Shown here in pieces: positions 1 to 8,916 of a stretch of DNA of 64,000 bases. Each line of letters begins with the position of its first letter. Position 1 is the stretch's first letter. Source of the stretch: Pontixanthobacter gangjinensis (lineage in GTDB: Bacteria; Pseudomonadota; Alphaproteobacteria; Sphingomonadales; Sphingomonadaceae); NCBI RefSeq assembly GCF_009827545.1, contig NZ_WTYS01000001.1, positions 831,772-895,771 of the forward strand, in the 5' to 3' direction. The notes beneath the pieces were generated by a model, which was not told where the DNA came from, did not search any database, and saw nothing but the letters and a program-made list of their open reading frames with translations. The translations under genes were made by a program, and so were the position numbers.

Positions 1-1084
1 AGGCGCCAAACCGGCTCAAATCATAAGCCCCGCGAAGCGAGCGGTAGAGATGAAAAGGCGCATAGAGCGCCGGAATGGCCACCAAGGGCACAATTTCCAG
101 AGCAATGCCGAATGACATTATCACCGCAAGCATCGTCATAAAGCTGATCGAATAGGTCACAAAAACGGTGTGATCATACATCTTGAACCGGCGGCTAAAC
201 GGAAACAAGATCCACATAAACGGCAAGCTCAACGGGATCAGCAACCAGCTCAATTTATACACGTTGGTCTGCAATTTATAGAGCAGCAGCGTCGGGTTTT
301 CCTTCAGCTTTGTCCATGAAGCTTCAATCCAATTCTCCGCTTCGTCTGCGGGGCCAGCATCCTGTGCGGTGCCTTCAGTGTTCGCTTCAGGTGCTGGTTG
401 GGCAGCCTCGATCTGCCGGTCATCGGGGCCTAGGCCAATCTTAATCGGTCCGCCGGGCCTTTCTGTAATCTTGCCCTGCTCCAGAACCGCAACAAGCAAA
501 TCACGTTGCTGCTGTTCTTCGGTTATCTTCCCGCGGATGACCGCCGCTTCTTCGGCCGTCACATCGTCCGCGACAAGATCCCGGCCAAGCTTCGCCAAGC
601 GATCGTCAGCACGCTCGATTCTCGCGCCAATCTCTTCAGCGGTTGCGGGGTCGATTTCCGGTTCAATATTTCCGAAACCGCCGGACACGCTGAAGATCGC
701 GAAGCTGACAAATACGGTGAACAAAAACAGCGCGATCGGGCTGAGATATTTCGCCCGTTTACCGTCGATATATTCGCGCATAACAATGCCAGGGCGCCAG
801 ATTAGCAATGGCATTGTGCGCCAGAACTTGCCTTCAAAATGCAGCACACCGTGCACCAGATCGTGCAGAAACCCTTTCAGAGTGCGGTGAACATGCGCCC
901 TTTGCCCGCAAGCGTAACAATGCGCCCCCATCAGCGGCGTTCCGCAATTCAGACAAGCTTGTTCGTGTGTATGACTCTGGTCCTGGCTGCTGCTGCCGGT
1001 TCCGGGCTCGGCCACATGCGCGATGGCCGCGCCTTGCGCTGCCTCCCCGATGGCTCCTGAAATCTCGCCTATGTCCCCGCTCAT
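1..1084 (-). CDS. DUF3667-type membrane protein, N-terminal part (cut by window edge)
   Basis: An open frame runs from an ATG at 1084 to the window edge (about 361 codons) without a stop, so the C-terminus is missing. Near residues 44-59 there is a CLNC...CYAC zinc ribbon, followed by a conserved stretch with LHFEGKFWRT and a RPG...REYI(D)GKR(A)KY motif, then a hydrophobic segment near residues 115-135. After a long polar, charged region two more hydrophobic segments follow. This zinc-ribbon plus membrane layout is that of DUF3667 proteins, whose function is unknown. The ParA-like gene ends 51 bp upstream on the same strand. The family call is from recognised pattern, not a search. Confidence 0.8.
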   Translation of the reverse strand, partial: MSGDIGEISGAIGEAAQGAAIAHVAEPGTGSSSQDQSHTHEQACLNCGTPLMGAHCYACGQRAHVHRTLKGFLHDLVHGVLHFEGKFWRTMPLLIWRPGIVMREYIDGKRAKYLSPIALFLFTVFVSFAIFSVSGGFGNIEPEIDPATAEEIGARIERADDRLAKLGRDLVADDVTAEEAAVIRGKITEEQQQRDLLVAVLEQGKITERPGGPIKIGLGPDDRQIEAAQPAPEANTEGTAQDAGPADEAENWIEASWTKLKENPTLLLYKLQTNVYKLSWLLIPLSLPFMWILFPFSRRFKMYDHTVFVTYSISFMTMLAVIMSFGIALEIVPLVAIPALYAPFHLYRSLRGAYDLSRFGA

Positions 1085-1135
1085 GCCATAGCTTCTAATG
1101 CAGCAAGCCTATCAGCGCTAGAGTGCCGTGATTTT

Positions 1136-1873
1136 CTAGGCTTCAAAGGTGGCAGTCTTCGCCTCAATTGCGGCCCATAATTTGCCTATTCCCTTGGCGG
1201 CTGAACAACTTGTTGCGAAATCGCCAACTGGCTTTTGCCTTACAGCACATTGTTCCATCGCGCTGGCCAAGGGTATCACCGGCCAGTCCGGGGCAGCTTC
1301 GCGCGCCTCGCGGTGTAGAGTGCGGCGCATGTCGATCATTGAAAGAACTGGCAGAATTGGCGGGTGCCGGTGGCCGGATGCCTTAATCTCTTTGGCGACG
1401 CGCTGGAATGCGCGGGTCGACAGTGGCGATGGCGGTAGTGGTACGATCACGATATCAGATGCCTGCAATATCTGACGGCTCTGTTCGTTGACTGCAGGAG
1501 GGCAATCGAGAATAATCCGTTCGTATTTTCGGCTGAGTGCATTGGTGATCCGCCCGACATGCTTGCGACGTCCCGGACGTGACAGCAAGGCTTCAATCGA
1601 ACGCAGACTCTCATCGGCAGGCAGAACCGTTAGATTGGGGTAAGCGCTCTTCACAAGATGCTTTTCAGGGTCCGGCGCGATCCCGAACATTGCCTCTGCA
1701 CGCAGTCTGGGATCGGGCTCTATGCCGAGCAAATACCCCGCGCCGTTGGCAGCATCCAAATCCCACAAGACCGTCGATCGATAGGATTGCATGGCCGAAC
1801 ACCATGCAAGATTGGCCGCTAGCGTGGTTTTGCCCACACCGCCTTTCACGCTGTAAATCGCGATTACTGCCAC
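1136..1873 (-). CDS. ParA/MinD-family P-loop ATPase
   Basis: The 245-residue protein opens with a deviant Walker A motif, KGGVGKTT (residues about 10-17), typical of the ParA/MinD/Soj superfamily. It has an early WDLDAANGAG switch-like segment and LDCPPAVN as the Walker B region. These ATPases bind ATP, dimerise and position cargo such as plasmids, chromosomes or protein complexes. No parB-like partner or centromere-like repeat is adjacent, so this is an orphan ParA and its cargo cannot be told. It follows rpoZ on the same strand but a strong terminator lies between them, so it probably has its own promoter in 1874-1912. Confidence 0.85.
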   Translation of the reverse strand: MAVIAIYSVKGGVGKTTLAANLAWCSAMQSYRSTVLWDLDAANGAGYLLGIEPDPRLRAEAMFGIAPDPEKHLVKSAYPNLTVLPADESLRSIEALLSRPGRRKHVGRITNALSRKYERIILDCPPAVNEQSRQILQASDIVIVPLPPSPLSTRAFQRVAKEIKASGHRHPPILPVLSMIDMRRTLHREAREAAPDWPVIPLASAMEQCAVRQKPVGDFATSCSAAKGIGKLWAAIEAKTATFEA

Positions 1874-1912
1874 TAGCCTTGCGCCCCGTTATATTTTCGC
1901 AGACCCGAATAC

Positions 1913-1947
1913 AAAAAGGGCCACCCCGTCAAGGAGTGGCCCTTTTT
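1913..1947 (-). terminator. Rho-independent terminator of rpoZ
   Basis: A 12-bp perfect stem (AAAAAGGGCCAC at 1913-1924 pairing with 1936-1947) has an 11-base loop and is flanked by A and T runs on both sides. It lies 33 bp beyond the rpoZ stop and before the ParA-like gene. The A/T tracts on either side mean it could act in both directions. Confidence 0.85.
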
Positions 1948-1980
1948 GTATCCCGTGCAGGGACAGTTCTTATAATACGG

Positions 1981-2325
1981 TCAGCCTTCGTAATCGGAAC
2001 CGATTGAGGTTGACCGGGCGGGAGCAGATGCGGTGATCCGCAATGCTTCTGCAGACTGGCTGAGCGAGCCGATTTCATCGGCTTCATCTTCGTCGTCAGG
2101 CAGGATTTTCTGCAAGCTGGTGATGACGCTTTCTTTAAGGTCTTTGGGCTTGATTGTTTGTTCGGCCACTTCGCGCAAAGCGACGACGGGGTTTTTATCG
2201 CGGTCCCGATCAATGGTCAGTTCAGCGCCGCCCGAAATTTCACGTGCGCGCTGCGCAGCAAGCAAAACGAGATCAAAACGGTTGGGGACCTTGTCGACGC
2301 AATCTTCGACGGTAACACGCGCCAT
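1981..2325 (-). CDS. rpoZ: RNA polymerase omega subunit
   Basis: A 114-residue protein starting [20 protein letters not shown], the conserved N-terminus of RpoZ. It continues with LAAQRAREI and the [12 protein letters not shown] segment that packs against the beta-prime subunit. Omega helps assemble and stabilise RNA polymerase core and carries part of a ppGpp site in many proteobacteria. The C-terminus is acidic (DDEDEADE), common in alphaproteobacterial forms. It is followed by its own terminator at 1913-1947. Confidence 0.97.
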   Translation of the reverse strand: MARVTVEDCVDKVPNRFDLVLLAAQRAREISGGAELTIDRDRDKNPVVALREVAEQTIKPKDLKESVITSLQKILPDDEDEADEIGSLSQSAEALRITASAPARSTSIGSDYEG

Positions 2326-2506
2326 AGGGCACTCCAGTAAAACTTGTGTTTCAGGAAAGCGCGCTAAATAGGGCGAAGCGCGCTACGAGTCAAGAAAATG
2401 CAGTATGTGCAACCATTGCCGTTTTGGTGCATACGCAGGAGCAAGACTGACCGGCATTTGCCCTATCAAGAGCGCGAGGACTCACGGTCAATAAAAGGAA
2501 TTTCGT

Positions 2507-3721
2507 TTGGCCAATCATGACCCAAGGCAAGACTCCAGCCATAAGACGAGCCATACTCCGAGCGAGCGACCTTCCTACAATGATCCAGAAGCTTTTTCTA
2601 TCACCGCTCAAGGCCATGACCTTACATTCTACCCTGCGGGAGCAGACCGGCTCGCGGCGCTCATAGAAACCATCGACAGGGCAGAAACATCGCTCAACCT
2701 GTTCTATTACATGTTTCAGGAAGATGGCGCCGGAACACAGGTTCGTGATGCGATTGCCAGTGCGGCTGGACGCGGCGTAAGCGTTCACTTGTTGGTGGAC
2801 CGGTTCGGGACCGATGCGCCAGACAAGTTTTTTCAGCCAATAATCGATCAGGGCGGTCATTTTGCAGTGTTCACCCCGAAAGTCAGCCGCCGTTATCTGA
2901 TCCGCAACCATCAGAAAATCTGCATCGCTGACGAGACAATCGCGATGGTGGGCGGGTTCAATGTCTCGGATCATTATTTTGATCCCCCGAACGACAATGG
3001 GTGGAAGGATCTGGGTTGCAAGATGACCGGCCCGGTCGTTGATGATTTGCTTCGCTGGTACGGGCAATTGGCCGAATGGACCGAGAACCCTAACGCGCAA
3101 TACCGGGCTATGCGCAAATTGATCAAGGATTGGAAACTCGGTGATGGAAAAGTACGCCTGACACTCGGCGGGCCGACACGTTCGCCGAGCAATTGGGCGC
3201 GCCAGGTTAAAAGCGATCTGGTTAGCGCGACACGGCTCGACATGGTGATGGCCTATTTCTCACCGCCTCGCAGTTTTCGGCGGCTTATTCGTAAGATAGC
3301 AAAGCGTGGAGAATTGCGCCTGATTATGGCTGGCAAGTCAGACAGCCAGACCACTATGTCGGCGGCCCGCGCTACATATGGTGCCACGTTAAGGGCTGGA
3401 GGGCGCATCTATGAGTTTCAACCCTGCAAGCTCCATATGAAGCTGATCGTTGTAGATGACATTGTCTATTTTGGCAGCGCCAATTTCGATCATCGATCGA
3501 TCCGGATAAATCTGGAAATGATGTTCCGCTTCGAAGATGCAGCGTTGGCAGCGCGGATGCGCGAATTGGTAGACGATATGCAGGATGCATCAATCGAAGT
3601 TACTCGCAAGCTGCATCGCAAATGGCGCAATCCATGGTCGTTGCTGAAATGGTGGTTCGGGTGGTCGATGGTTTCTGTGGTGGATTACACCGCTGCGCGC
3701 GGACTAAATAACGACAGCTGA
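2507..3721 (+). CDS. Phospholipase D-family protein, cardiolipin synthase-like
   Basis: This 404-residue protein has two PLD (HKD) catalytic motifs: HQKICIAD around residue 145 and HMKLIVVDD around residue 311. Each is followed by the usual GG(F)N or GSAN(F)D turn. The paired motifs form one active site through a phosphohistidine intermediate. In bacteria of this type the usual reaction is cardiolipin synthesis from phosphatidylglycerol, but another phosphatidyl transfer is possible. There are no long N-terminal membrane helices as in E. coli ClsA, so it is closer to the ClsB/ClsC type. The start is a TTG preceded by AAAAGGA at good spacing. Its stop codon directly abuts the stop of convergent dnaB. 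Confidence 0.88.
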   Translation: MANHDPRQDSSHKTSHTPSERPSYNDPEAFSITAQGHDLTFYPAGADRLAALIETIDRAETSLNLFYYMFQEDGAGTQVRDAIASAAGRGVSVHLLVDRFGTDAPDKFFQPIIDQGGHFAVFTPKVSRRYLIRNHQKICIADETIAMVGGFNVSDHYFDPPNDNGWKDLGCKMTGPVVDDLLRWYGQLAEWTENPNAQYRAMRKLIKDWKLGDGKVRLTLGGPTRSPSNWARQVKSDLVSATRLDMVMAYFSPPRSFRRLIRKIAKRGELRLIMAGKSDSQTTMSAARATYGATLRAGGRIYEFQPCKLHMKLIVVDDIVYFGSANFDHRSIRINLEMMFRFEDAALAARMRELVDDMQDASIEVTRKLHRKWRNPWSLLKWWFGWSMVSVVDYTAARGLNNDS

Positions 3722-5275
3722 TTAGCCAATAGAGCTGTCATAATTGGCGCGCGGATCATCGTCGGCAAGGTCGGAGAACTTAGTAATCCGTGCTTCAAAC
3801 TTCATCCGAACCTTGCCGGTGGAACCGTGCCGCTGCTTGGCCACGACCAGCTCGGCTAAGCCAAACACTTGCTCCATCTGCGCGCGCCAAGCTTCATAGG
3901 CTTCGTGCACTTTCTGGTCGTCAGTTTCGACCGGCATCTTGGGCTCTTTTGATTGGATGTAATAATCCTCACGATAAACAAACCAGACCATATCGGCGTC
4001 TTGCTCAATCGAACCTGATTCGCGCAAATCGGACAGCATTGGGGTTTTGTCTTCGCGTTGCTCGACTGCCCGGCTTAGCTGTGACAGCGCAATAACCGGC
4101 ACTTCCAGTTCCTTGGCCAGTGTTTTGAGGCCACGGCTAATCTCCGAAATCTCGTTCACGCGGTTGTCATTGGCGCGACCTGAACCTTGCAGCAATTGCA
4201 GGTAATCGACGATAATCAGACCAATGCCATGTTTGCGCTTCAACCGCCGGGCGCGGGTTCGCAGGGCTGCAATTGTCAGCGCGGGAGTGTCATCAATATA
4301 CAGCGGCAGTTCGGCCAGACGCTGGCTGGCGAAACTCAATTGCTGAAATTCTTCTCGACTGATCTTGCCCATCCGCAGCTTTTCTGACGAAATACCCGCC
4401 TGTTCGGACAGGATACGCGTGGCCAGCTGATCGGCGCTCATCTCCAAGCTAAAAAACGCCACCGGCGCACCGACAGATTCTTCGATTCCGTCAGCCATAT
4501 CGCGCAGATAGCGATCCGCGCAATTGAAACCGATATTGGTCACCAGCGAGGTTTTGCCCATACCCGGACGCCCAGCAAGAATGATCAAATCGGAATCATG
4601 CAGCCCGCCTATCTTCTGGTTGATGCTGGTCAGTCCGGTGGTCTTCCCCGAGATATTACCGCCCGAGTTGATCGCCAATTCGATCATGCCCAGCGCCTTG
4701 TGCGAAGCGGTACTGAAAGATGATGCCTCTGTCTGTCCAGCAGCGCCTTCGGCCACCTGGAACAAGGATGCCTCCGCCTGTTCAATCTGCTGCATCGGCG
4801 CAACATCTTCTGATGTATCCAGCGCGCCTTCGACCAGATTGCGCCCTACAGTCACCAACTCGCGCAGCAAAGCGAGGTCGTAAATCTGCTCTGCCAATTC
4901 ACGCGGGGCGAGCAGACCCTGACCATCGGCAGTAAGCCGTGCCAGATAGGTAATTCCGCCCAATTCCTTCAGCGCTTCGTCAGCCTCGAAATAGGGTTTT
5001 AGCGTGACCGGAGTGACTACTGCATTACGGTCCAGCAATGTTAGCACCCGCTCATAGACGCGCTGGTGAACCGGCTCGAAGAAATGGATCGGGCGAATCG
5101 GAGTGGGCAGTTCCTCGATGACCTTATTGTCGATCAGAACCGCACCCAAGAATGCCGCCTCCGCCTCGATATTTGCGGGCAGGCTGCGCCCGATGGGCGT
5201 GCCGTTGGCGCTGCCATTCTCGCTTATGGGAACAGCGGCGGTGCGTTCAATCAGTTCTTGGTCGGACATGGCCAT
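3722..5275 (-). CDS. dnaB: Replicative DNA helicase DnaB
   Basis: The protein has the DnaB N-terminal domain (PANIEAEAAFLGAVL) and a RecA-like C-terminal domain with Walker A GRPGMGKTSL, FFSLEMS, Walker B IIVDYLQLL, SQLSR and the DLRESGSIEQDAD motif with the arginine finger region. It is the hexameric helicase that unwinds DNA at replication forks and recruits primase. I place the start at the ATG at 5275 (MAMSDQE, 517 aa); the frame is open for 14 more codons upstream. An insertion of about 40 acidic residues near the C-terminus (around EDYYIQSKEP) is common in alphaproteobacterial DnaB. Confidence 0.97.
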   Translation of the reverse strand: MAMSDQELIERTAAVPISENGSANGTPIGRSLPANIEAEAAFLGAVLIDNKVIEELPTPIRPIHFFEPVHQRVYERVLTLLDRNAVVTPVTLKPYFEADEALKELGGITYLARLTADGQGLLAPRELAEQIYDLALLRELVTVGRNLVEGALDTSEDVAPMQQIEQAEASLFQVAEGAAGQTEASSFSTASHKALGMIELAINSGGNISGKTTGLTSINQKIGGLHDSDLIILAGRPGMGKTSLVTNIGFNCADRYLRDMADGIEESVGAPVAFFSLEMSADQLATRILSEQAGISSEKLRMGKISREEFQQLSFASQRLAELPLYIDDTPALTIAALRTRARRLKRKHGIGLIIVDYLQLLQGSGRANDNRVNEISEISRGLKTLAKELEVPVIALSQLSRAVEQREDKTPMLSDLRESGSIEQDADMVWFVYREDYYIQSKEPKMPVETDDQKVHEAYEAWRAQMEQVFGLAELVVAKQRHGSTGKVRMKFEARITKFSDLADDDPRANYDSSIG

Positions 5276-5412
5276 TCTTTGCGCGGGATGGGGGCGGCAT
5301 GGCAAGTCCCCAGCCAAAATATAGAGTGCTGCTTTGCCTCACTTGCCCTGTGGATAGTGGGGATGAATCGTGAAAGGCTTGCAGCAACCCCTTTGCATCT
5401 GCGAAAGGCGCA

Positions 5413-5913
5413 ATGATGACCGGTTCTAATCACAACCATTGGCGTATTGCCAAGATCGATCTAGATGAAGATACGATCCTGTGGCGCAGCGCCGATGTGG
5501 AGCAGGAACGCCGCGTTGCGATGTTCGATCTGGTCGAAGAAAACAGCTTTAAACCGATTCGTTTGGTCGAAAACGGGCATAACGGCCCTTATGATCTCAA
5601 ACTGGCGGTTCAGGACGGGCGGTTGGTCATGGCAATCGGAATGGCCGGGGCTGAATCGCTCGAAACTATTGTGCTTGGTCTTGCTCGCTTTCGCCGCCCA
5701 ATCCGCGAATATTTTGCCATCTGCGACAGCTATTATCAGGCTATCCGCAAAGCCACAGCAGCTGAAATCGAAACCATCGATATGGCCCGGCGCGGGGTTC
5801 ATAATGGTGCGGCTGAATTGCTGCTCGAACGGCTGGAAGGCAAGGTTGAAACCGATTTCGCCACAGCCCGGCGGTTATTCACGCTAATCTGCGTTTTGCA
5901 CATCAAGGGCTGA
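5413..5913 (+). CDS. UPF0262 family protein
   Basis: This 166-residue protein matches the alphaproteobacterial UPF0262 family along its whole length. Segments include ILWRSADVEQERRVAMFDL, RFRRPIREYFAICDSYYQ, ETIDMARRGVHN and the C-terminal FATARRLFTLICVLHIKG. No function is established. It is cytoplasmic by composition, with no signal peptide or membrane segment. It is the first gene of a tight series with the GH25-like gene (10 bp later) and cdd. Two adjacent ATG codons (5413, 5416) could both serve as start. Confidence 0.93.
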   Translation: MMTGSNHNHWRIAKIDLDEDTILWRSADVEQERRVAMFDLVEENSFKPIRLVENGHNGPYDLKLAVQDGRLVMAIGMAGAESLETIVLGLARFRRPIREYFAICDSYYQAIRKATAAEIETIDMARRGVHNGAAELLLERLEGKVETDFATARRLFTLICVLHIKG

Positions 5914-5923
5914 GGGAAAGCAG

Positions 5924-6625
5924 ATGGCGCGCAAAAAGAAATCAGTCGGTTGGCTGTGGCGGATTGCCGCGCTGCTGCTGCTCGTCGTGATGACGGCTGG
6001 TGGTTGGTTCTGGTGGGATATGCAGCACTGGACACCTGAAGAAAGCGTTTTTCCCGATCAAGGCATTTACGTCAGCGCCCACGATGGCGAAGTAAACTTC
6101 CGCACGGCCAAGGCGCTCGGCGCAAGTTTCGCCTATCTCGCTGCCAGCGATGGTGCATCGGGCAAGGATGGCCGCTTCGGGCGCAATCTTGATGCTGCAA
6201 AAGAGGCTGGCATGGAGATTGGCGCGGTCCATCAGTTCGATCCTTGCGTGATGGCGGACGGGCAGACGGCCAATTTCGTGGTGATGGTCCCTCGAGGCGG
6301 CCAATGGATGCCGCCGGTAGTCGAGCTGGCGCGCACCGCAGAGATTTGCGAAAAGCGCGTACCCGACGCGGCTGTTGAAAGCGAATTGATCACGTTGATC
6401 AACCAGGTGGAAAATCACACTGGCAAGCGCCTGATCTTGAAAGTCTCGCCCGAATTTGAAAGTCGGTACAAGATCAGCCAGATGATTGAGCGTGATTTGT
6501 GGCTCAGCCGGACGCGGTTTGAACCGAGCTATGCCGGACGGCCCTGGCTGTTCTGGACCGCAAACGAAGCCCTGCGCAGCGAAGCATCGCAGCAATCGAT
6601 CAGATGGATGGTGGTGAGACCGTGA
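5924..6625 (+). CDS. Membrane-anchored GH25-fold (lysozyme-like) protein, catalytic residues degenerate
   Basis: A short basic N-terminus and one hydrophobic helix (residues about 9-28) suggest an inner-membrane anchor with a periplasmic domain. That domain aligns by eye with glycoside hydrolase family 25: GIYVSAHDGEVNF (usual GIDVSxHxGxIDW), FAYLAASDG (usual YIKATEG), the NLDAAKEAGMEIGAVHQF segment and PPVVELA (usual PPVLDIE). The active enzymes use the Asp of GID and the Asp and Glu of DxE; here those positions read Tyr, Glu and Ala. It may therefore bind muropeptide without cleaving it. It overlaps cdd by four bases (GTGA), suggesting coupled translation. Confidence 0.72.
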   Translation: MARKKKSVGWLWRIAALLLLVVMTAGGWFWWDMQHWTPEESVFPDQGIYVSAHDGEVNFRTAKALGASFAYLAASDGASGKDGRFGRNLDAAKEAGMEIGAVHQFDPCVMADGQTANFVVMVPRGGQWMPPVVELARTAEICEKRVPDAAVESELITLINQVENHTGKRLILKVSPEFESRYKISQMIERDLWLSRTRFEPSYAGRPWLFWTANEALRSEASQQSIRWMVVRP

Positions 6626-7035
6626 CCGATACTAATGACCAGAGCCTAATCGCCGCAGCACGCGAGGCTGCGCAGCAATCCTATTCACCCTATTCCAATT
6701 TCGCGGTGGGCGCTGCATTGCGCTTCGCCGATGGCAGCGTGGTGACCGGCACCAATATAGAGAACGCCAGCTATGGCCTCGCGCTGTGCGCAGAGACGAT
6801 AGCCGTATCCAAAGCAATGGCCGATGGCGTGCGCGGCGGGTTGCTGGCAGTCGCGGTAACGGGGCCGGGCGATGACCCGATCACGCCATGCGGTAGATGC
6901 CGGCAGGTGTTGAACGAACTGGCGCAATTGGGCGGGACTGATCCCGAAATACTATGTGTTGGGCCTGATGAAGTGAAGCGTGTGAAACTCAGCGTGCTGC
7001 TACCCGAGGCATTCGGACCGGCAAGCTTGATTTAG
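6622..7035 (+). CDS. cdd: Cytidine deaminase
   Basis: The roughly 137-residue protein is a homotetramer-type cytidine deaminase that converts cytidine and deoxycytidine to the uridine forms in pyrimidine salvage. Visible motifs are SPYSNFAVGAAL near the N-terminus, the catalytic zinc site CAET (Cys plus catalytic Glu, with one residue between Cys and Glu) and PCGRCRQ with the two further zinc cysteines. I prefer the GTG at 6622, which overlaps the upstream stop as GTGA and has GGTGAG in front. An ATG at 6604 in the same frame would add six residues. Confidence 0.93.
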   Translation: MTDTNDQSLIAAAREAAQQSYSPYSNFAVGAALRFADGSVVTGTNIENASYGLALCAETIAVSKAMADGVRGGLLAVAVTGPGDDPITPCGRCRQVLNELAQLGGTDPEILCVGPDEVKRVKLSVLLPEAFGPASLI

Positions 7036-7046
7036 GCTCCTGCCTC

Positions 7047-8177
7047 CTAAGCCTCCAAAAACTCCAGCAACGCCCCCAAACAATCGCGGCCCAGCACTTT
7101 GCACCGTTCAGGTGAGAAGTTTTGTTCGGAATCAGGTGCGTCGTCATTGTCTTTATACGGCATTTCAAGCGTCATCGCGGGGCATTTGAAGCGGTAGGCG
7201 ACTTGAGTGGTGCACATTGACAGATTGGCCTTGCCGGGCGCGGCTTTAGGGTAGCCGAGCTTGGTCTGGAAATCGGGTGTGCGGCGTTCGAGGATTGCCT
7301 GATAATTGGCGAAACCGGCGTAATGTTCGTCGGTCAGGCCGGGGATGCCCTCATATCCGGCGAGGAATACTGCGGGGATGGCTTCGTCACCATGGACATC
7401 CATTGCGAAATGCACACCGGTTTCGTCCATCTTGTTGCGGATAACGAGGACTTCGGGTGATTTCTCCGCCGTTGGTTCTGCCCATTCGCGGTTGAGGTTT
7501 ACGCCGACCGCATTAGTCCGCAAATGGCCGCGGTGCGACCCGTCCGGATTGCAGTTTGGCACGATGTGGAAGGTGCATTTTTCGCGCAGCATACGGGCGA
7601 CGGTGTCGGTCGGATCGGTCAAGCATTCGAGAGCGCCTTCCATCCACCATTCTGCTTGGGTTTCGCCGGGATGCTGGCGGCCAGTAAGCCAGACTTGAGT
7701 ATCGCCTTCACCGATCCGAAGATAGTCGACTGGCTGCCCGTCAAGCGTTTCGCCTAGGCGTTCATAGGATACGCCCTCACATGCAGCAGCCTCTGCGACG
7801 AGATCGTGATGCCGCTCCATCGAATAGGGCGCGAAATAGGCGAAATAGGCAATATCGCTGGCTGGTGTGTAACGAATTGTGAGCGTGCCATCGCCTTCGC
7901 TCTTGTCGAATTCGGTTTCTGTGGTGCCCCAATATTCACGGTCTTCGCTGACGCGCGCATTGTAATTGGGCCAGCCTGCCGGATAGGCAGAGCTGTTCAT
8001 CTGGTCGATTTTCAATTCGACCTCGCGTCCGGCCATGCCGCTAACGCGGAAATGGAACCACTGCTTAAACTCGGACATATGATCTGCCCTGATGGCAAGC
8101 CGTGCGCTTGCGCCATCAAGGGACAAAACTTCGATGTTTCCGCTGTCAAAAGCGGCATCAATCTGGATATTACTCAA
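7047..8177 (-). CDS. M14-family cytosolic carboxypeptidase
   Basis: The 376-residue protein has an N-terminal beta-rich domain (to about residue 125) typical of cytosolic M14 carboxypeptidases. A zinc carboxypeptidase domain follows: the HPGE motif in [13 protein letters not shown] supplies His and Glu ligands, MDVHGDE the second His, and a Glu in the late LEMPYKDN segment is the likely general base. These enzymes remove C-terminal residues from peptides; the substrate here is unknown. There is no signal peptide. The start is a TTG at 8177 preceded by AAGTAAGGG, and it overlaps the DUF4136 stop as TTGA, so the two are probably translated together. Confidence 0.85.
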   Translation of the reverse strand: MSNIQIDAAFDSGNIEVLSLDGASARLAIRADHMSEFKQWFHFRVSGMAGREVELKIDQMNSSAYPAGWPNYNARVSEDREYWGTTETEFDKSEGDGTLTIRYTPASDIAYFAYFAPYSMERHHDLVAEAAACEGVSYERLGETLDGQPVDYLRIGEGDTQVWLTGRQHPGETQAEWWMEGALECLTDPTDTVARMLREKCTFHIVPNCNPDGSHRGHLRTNAVGVNLNREWAEPTAEKSPEVLVIRNKMDETGVHFAMDVHGDEAIPAVFLAGYEGIPGLTDEHYAGFANYQAILERRTPDFQTKLGYPKAAPGKANLSMCTTQVAYRFKCPAMTLEMPYKDNDDAPDSEQNFSPERCKVLGRDCLGALLEFLEA

Positions 8178-8788
8178 TTTGCGACCCTTACTTCTACAGT
8201 TTCGCCATTATTGCCCGGAAATTCGCTGAACAGGGCATCGGCGATTGCTTTAGCGTTTGGCCCATTATCGGCCAATTGTGAATTATCACTTACGGAAATG
8301 GAGGCGCGGCCCTCCCACACGGCATCGCCGGTTCCTGCATCGCGGATCATGACGGCGATATCGGTGCCAATCATCCCGCGCTTGCCGCCGCCAAGATTAA
8401 TGCCAATGCCCAACCCTACGCCTGATCCGTATGAACCTGCCGAACCGCCAGCACCGACGCTGACGGGGCTGCGTCTCTGGGCGGCCTGCGCGACATAGCG
8501 GTTAACGCGGACTTGCGCGATTTGCTGGGCTTGCGCGCGTGGCACCTCGCGGTATCCAAGTTCGGTCAATTCTGCAGCAATGGCCGATTTAAAAGCGGCG
8601 GCTTCAACCGGATCGCTATCTTCGCCTTCCATTCCAGGGGCCGATTCGATGAATATCGTACCTGTTCCCAATTGCGCTTGAGCAGAATGGAAGCGGGTCA
8701 CTTCGACCGGGTCAATGCGTGGGCCGGCTACACAAGCGGATACGGCAATGGCACCGAATGCAGAAAGAGCGAATGTCGAAAATTTCAT
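8174..8788 (-). CDS. DUF4136 lipoprotein
   Basis: This 204-residue protein has a lipoprotein signal peptide with lipobox AVSAC at residues about 15-19, so the mature form should be lipid-anchored outside the cytoplasmic membrane. The DUF4136 domain shows the A(L)[11 protein letters not shown] motif near the C-terminus, shared with a second DUF4136 protein at 42730-43431. The centre has a glycine-rich stretch ([18 protein letters not shown]). The function of the family is unknown. It overlaps the M14 peptidase gene downstream. Confidence 0.85.
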   Translation of the reverse strand: MKFSTFALSAFGAIAVSACVAGPRIDPVEVTRFHSAQAQLGTGTIFIESAPGMEGEDSDPVEAAAFKSAIAAELTELGYREVPRAQAQQIAQVRVNRYVAQAAQRRSPVSVGAGGSAGSYGSGVGLGIGINLGGGKRGMIGTDIAVMIRDAGTGDAVWEGRASISVSDNSQLADNGPNAKAIADALFSEFPGNNGETVEVRVAN

Positions 8789-8916
8789 GATGCGAACTCC
8801 TGCCGCAGCCTTACAGACAGTCTGGACGTGTTGCCAGTGCCGTTAAATGGCCGAAATATGGTGCAAATGCTTGGGCCGTTAACCATTAGGTCGCAGGAGT
8901 TTGCTAAGCGCGGAAC

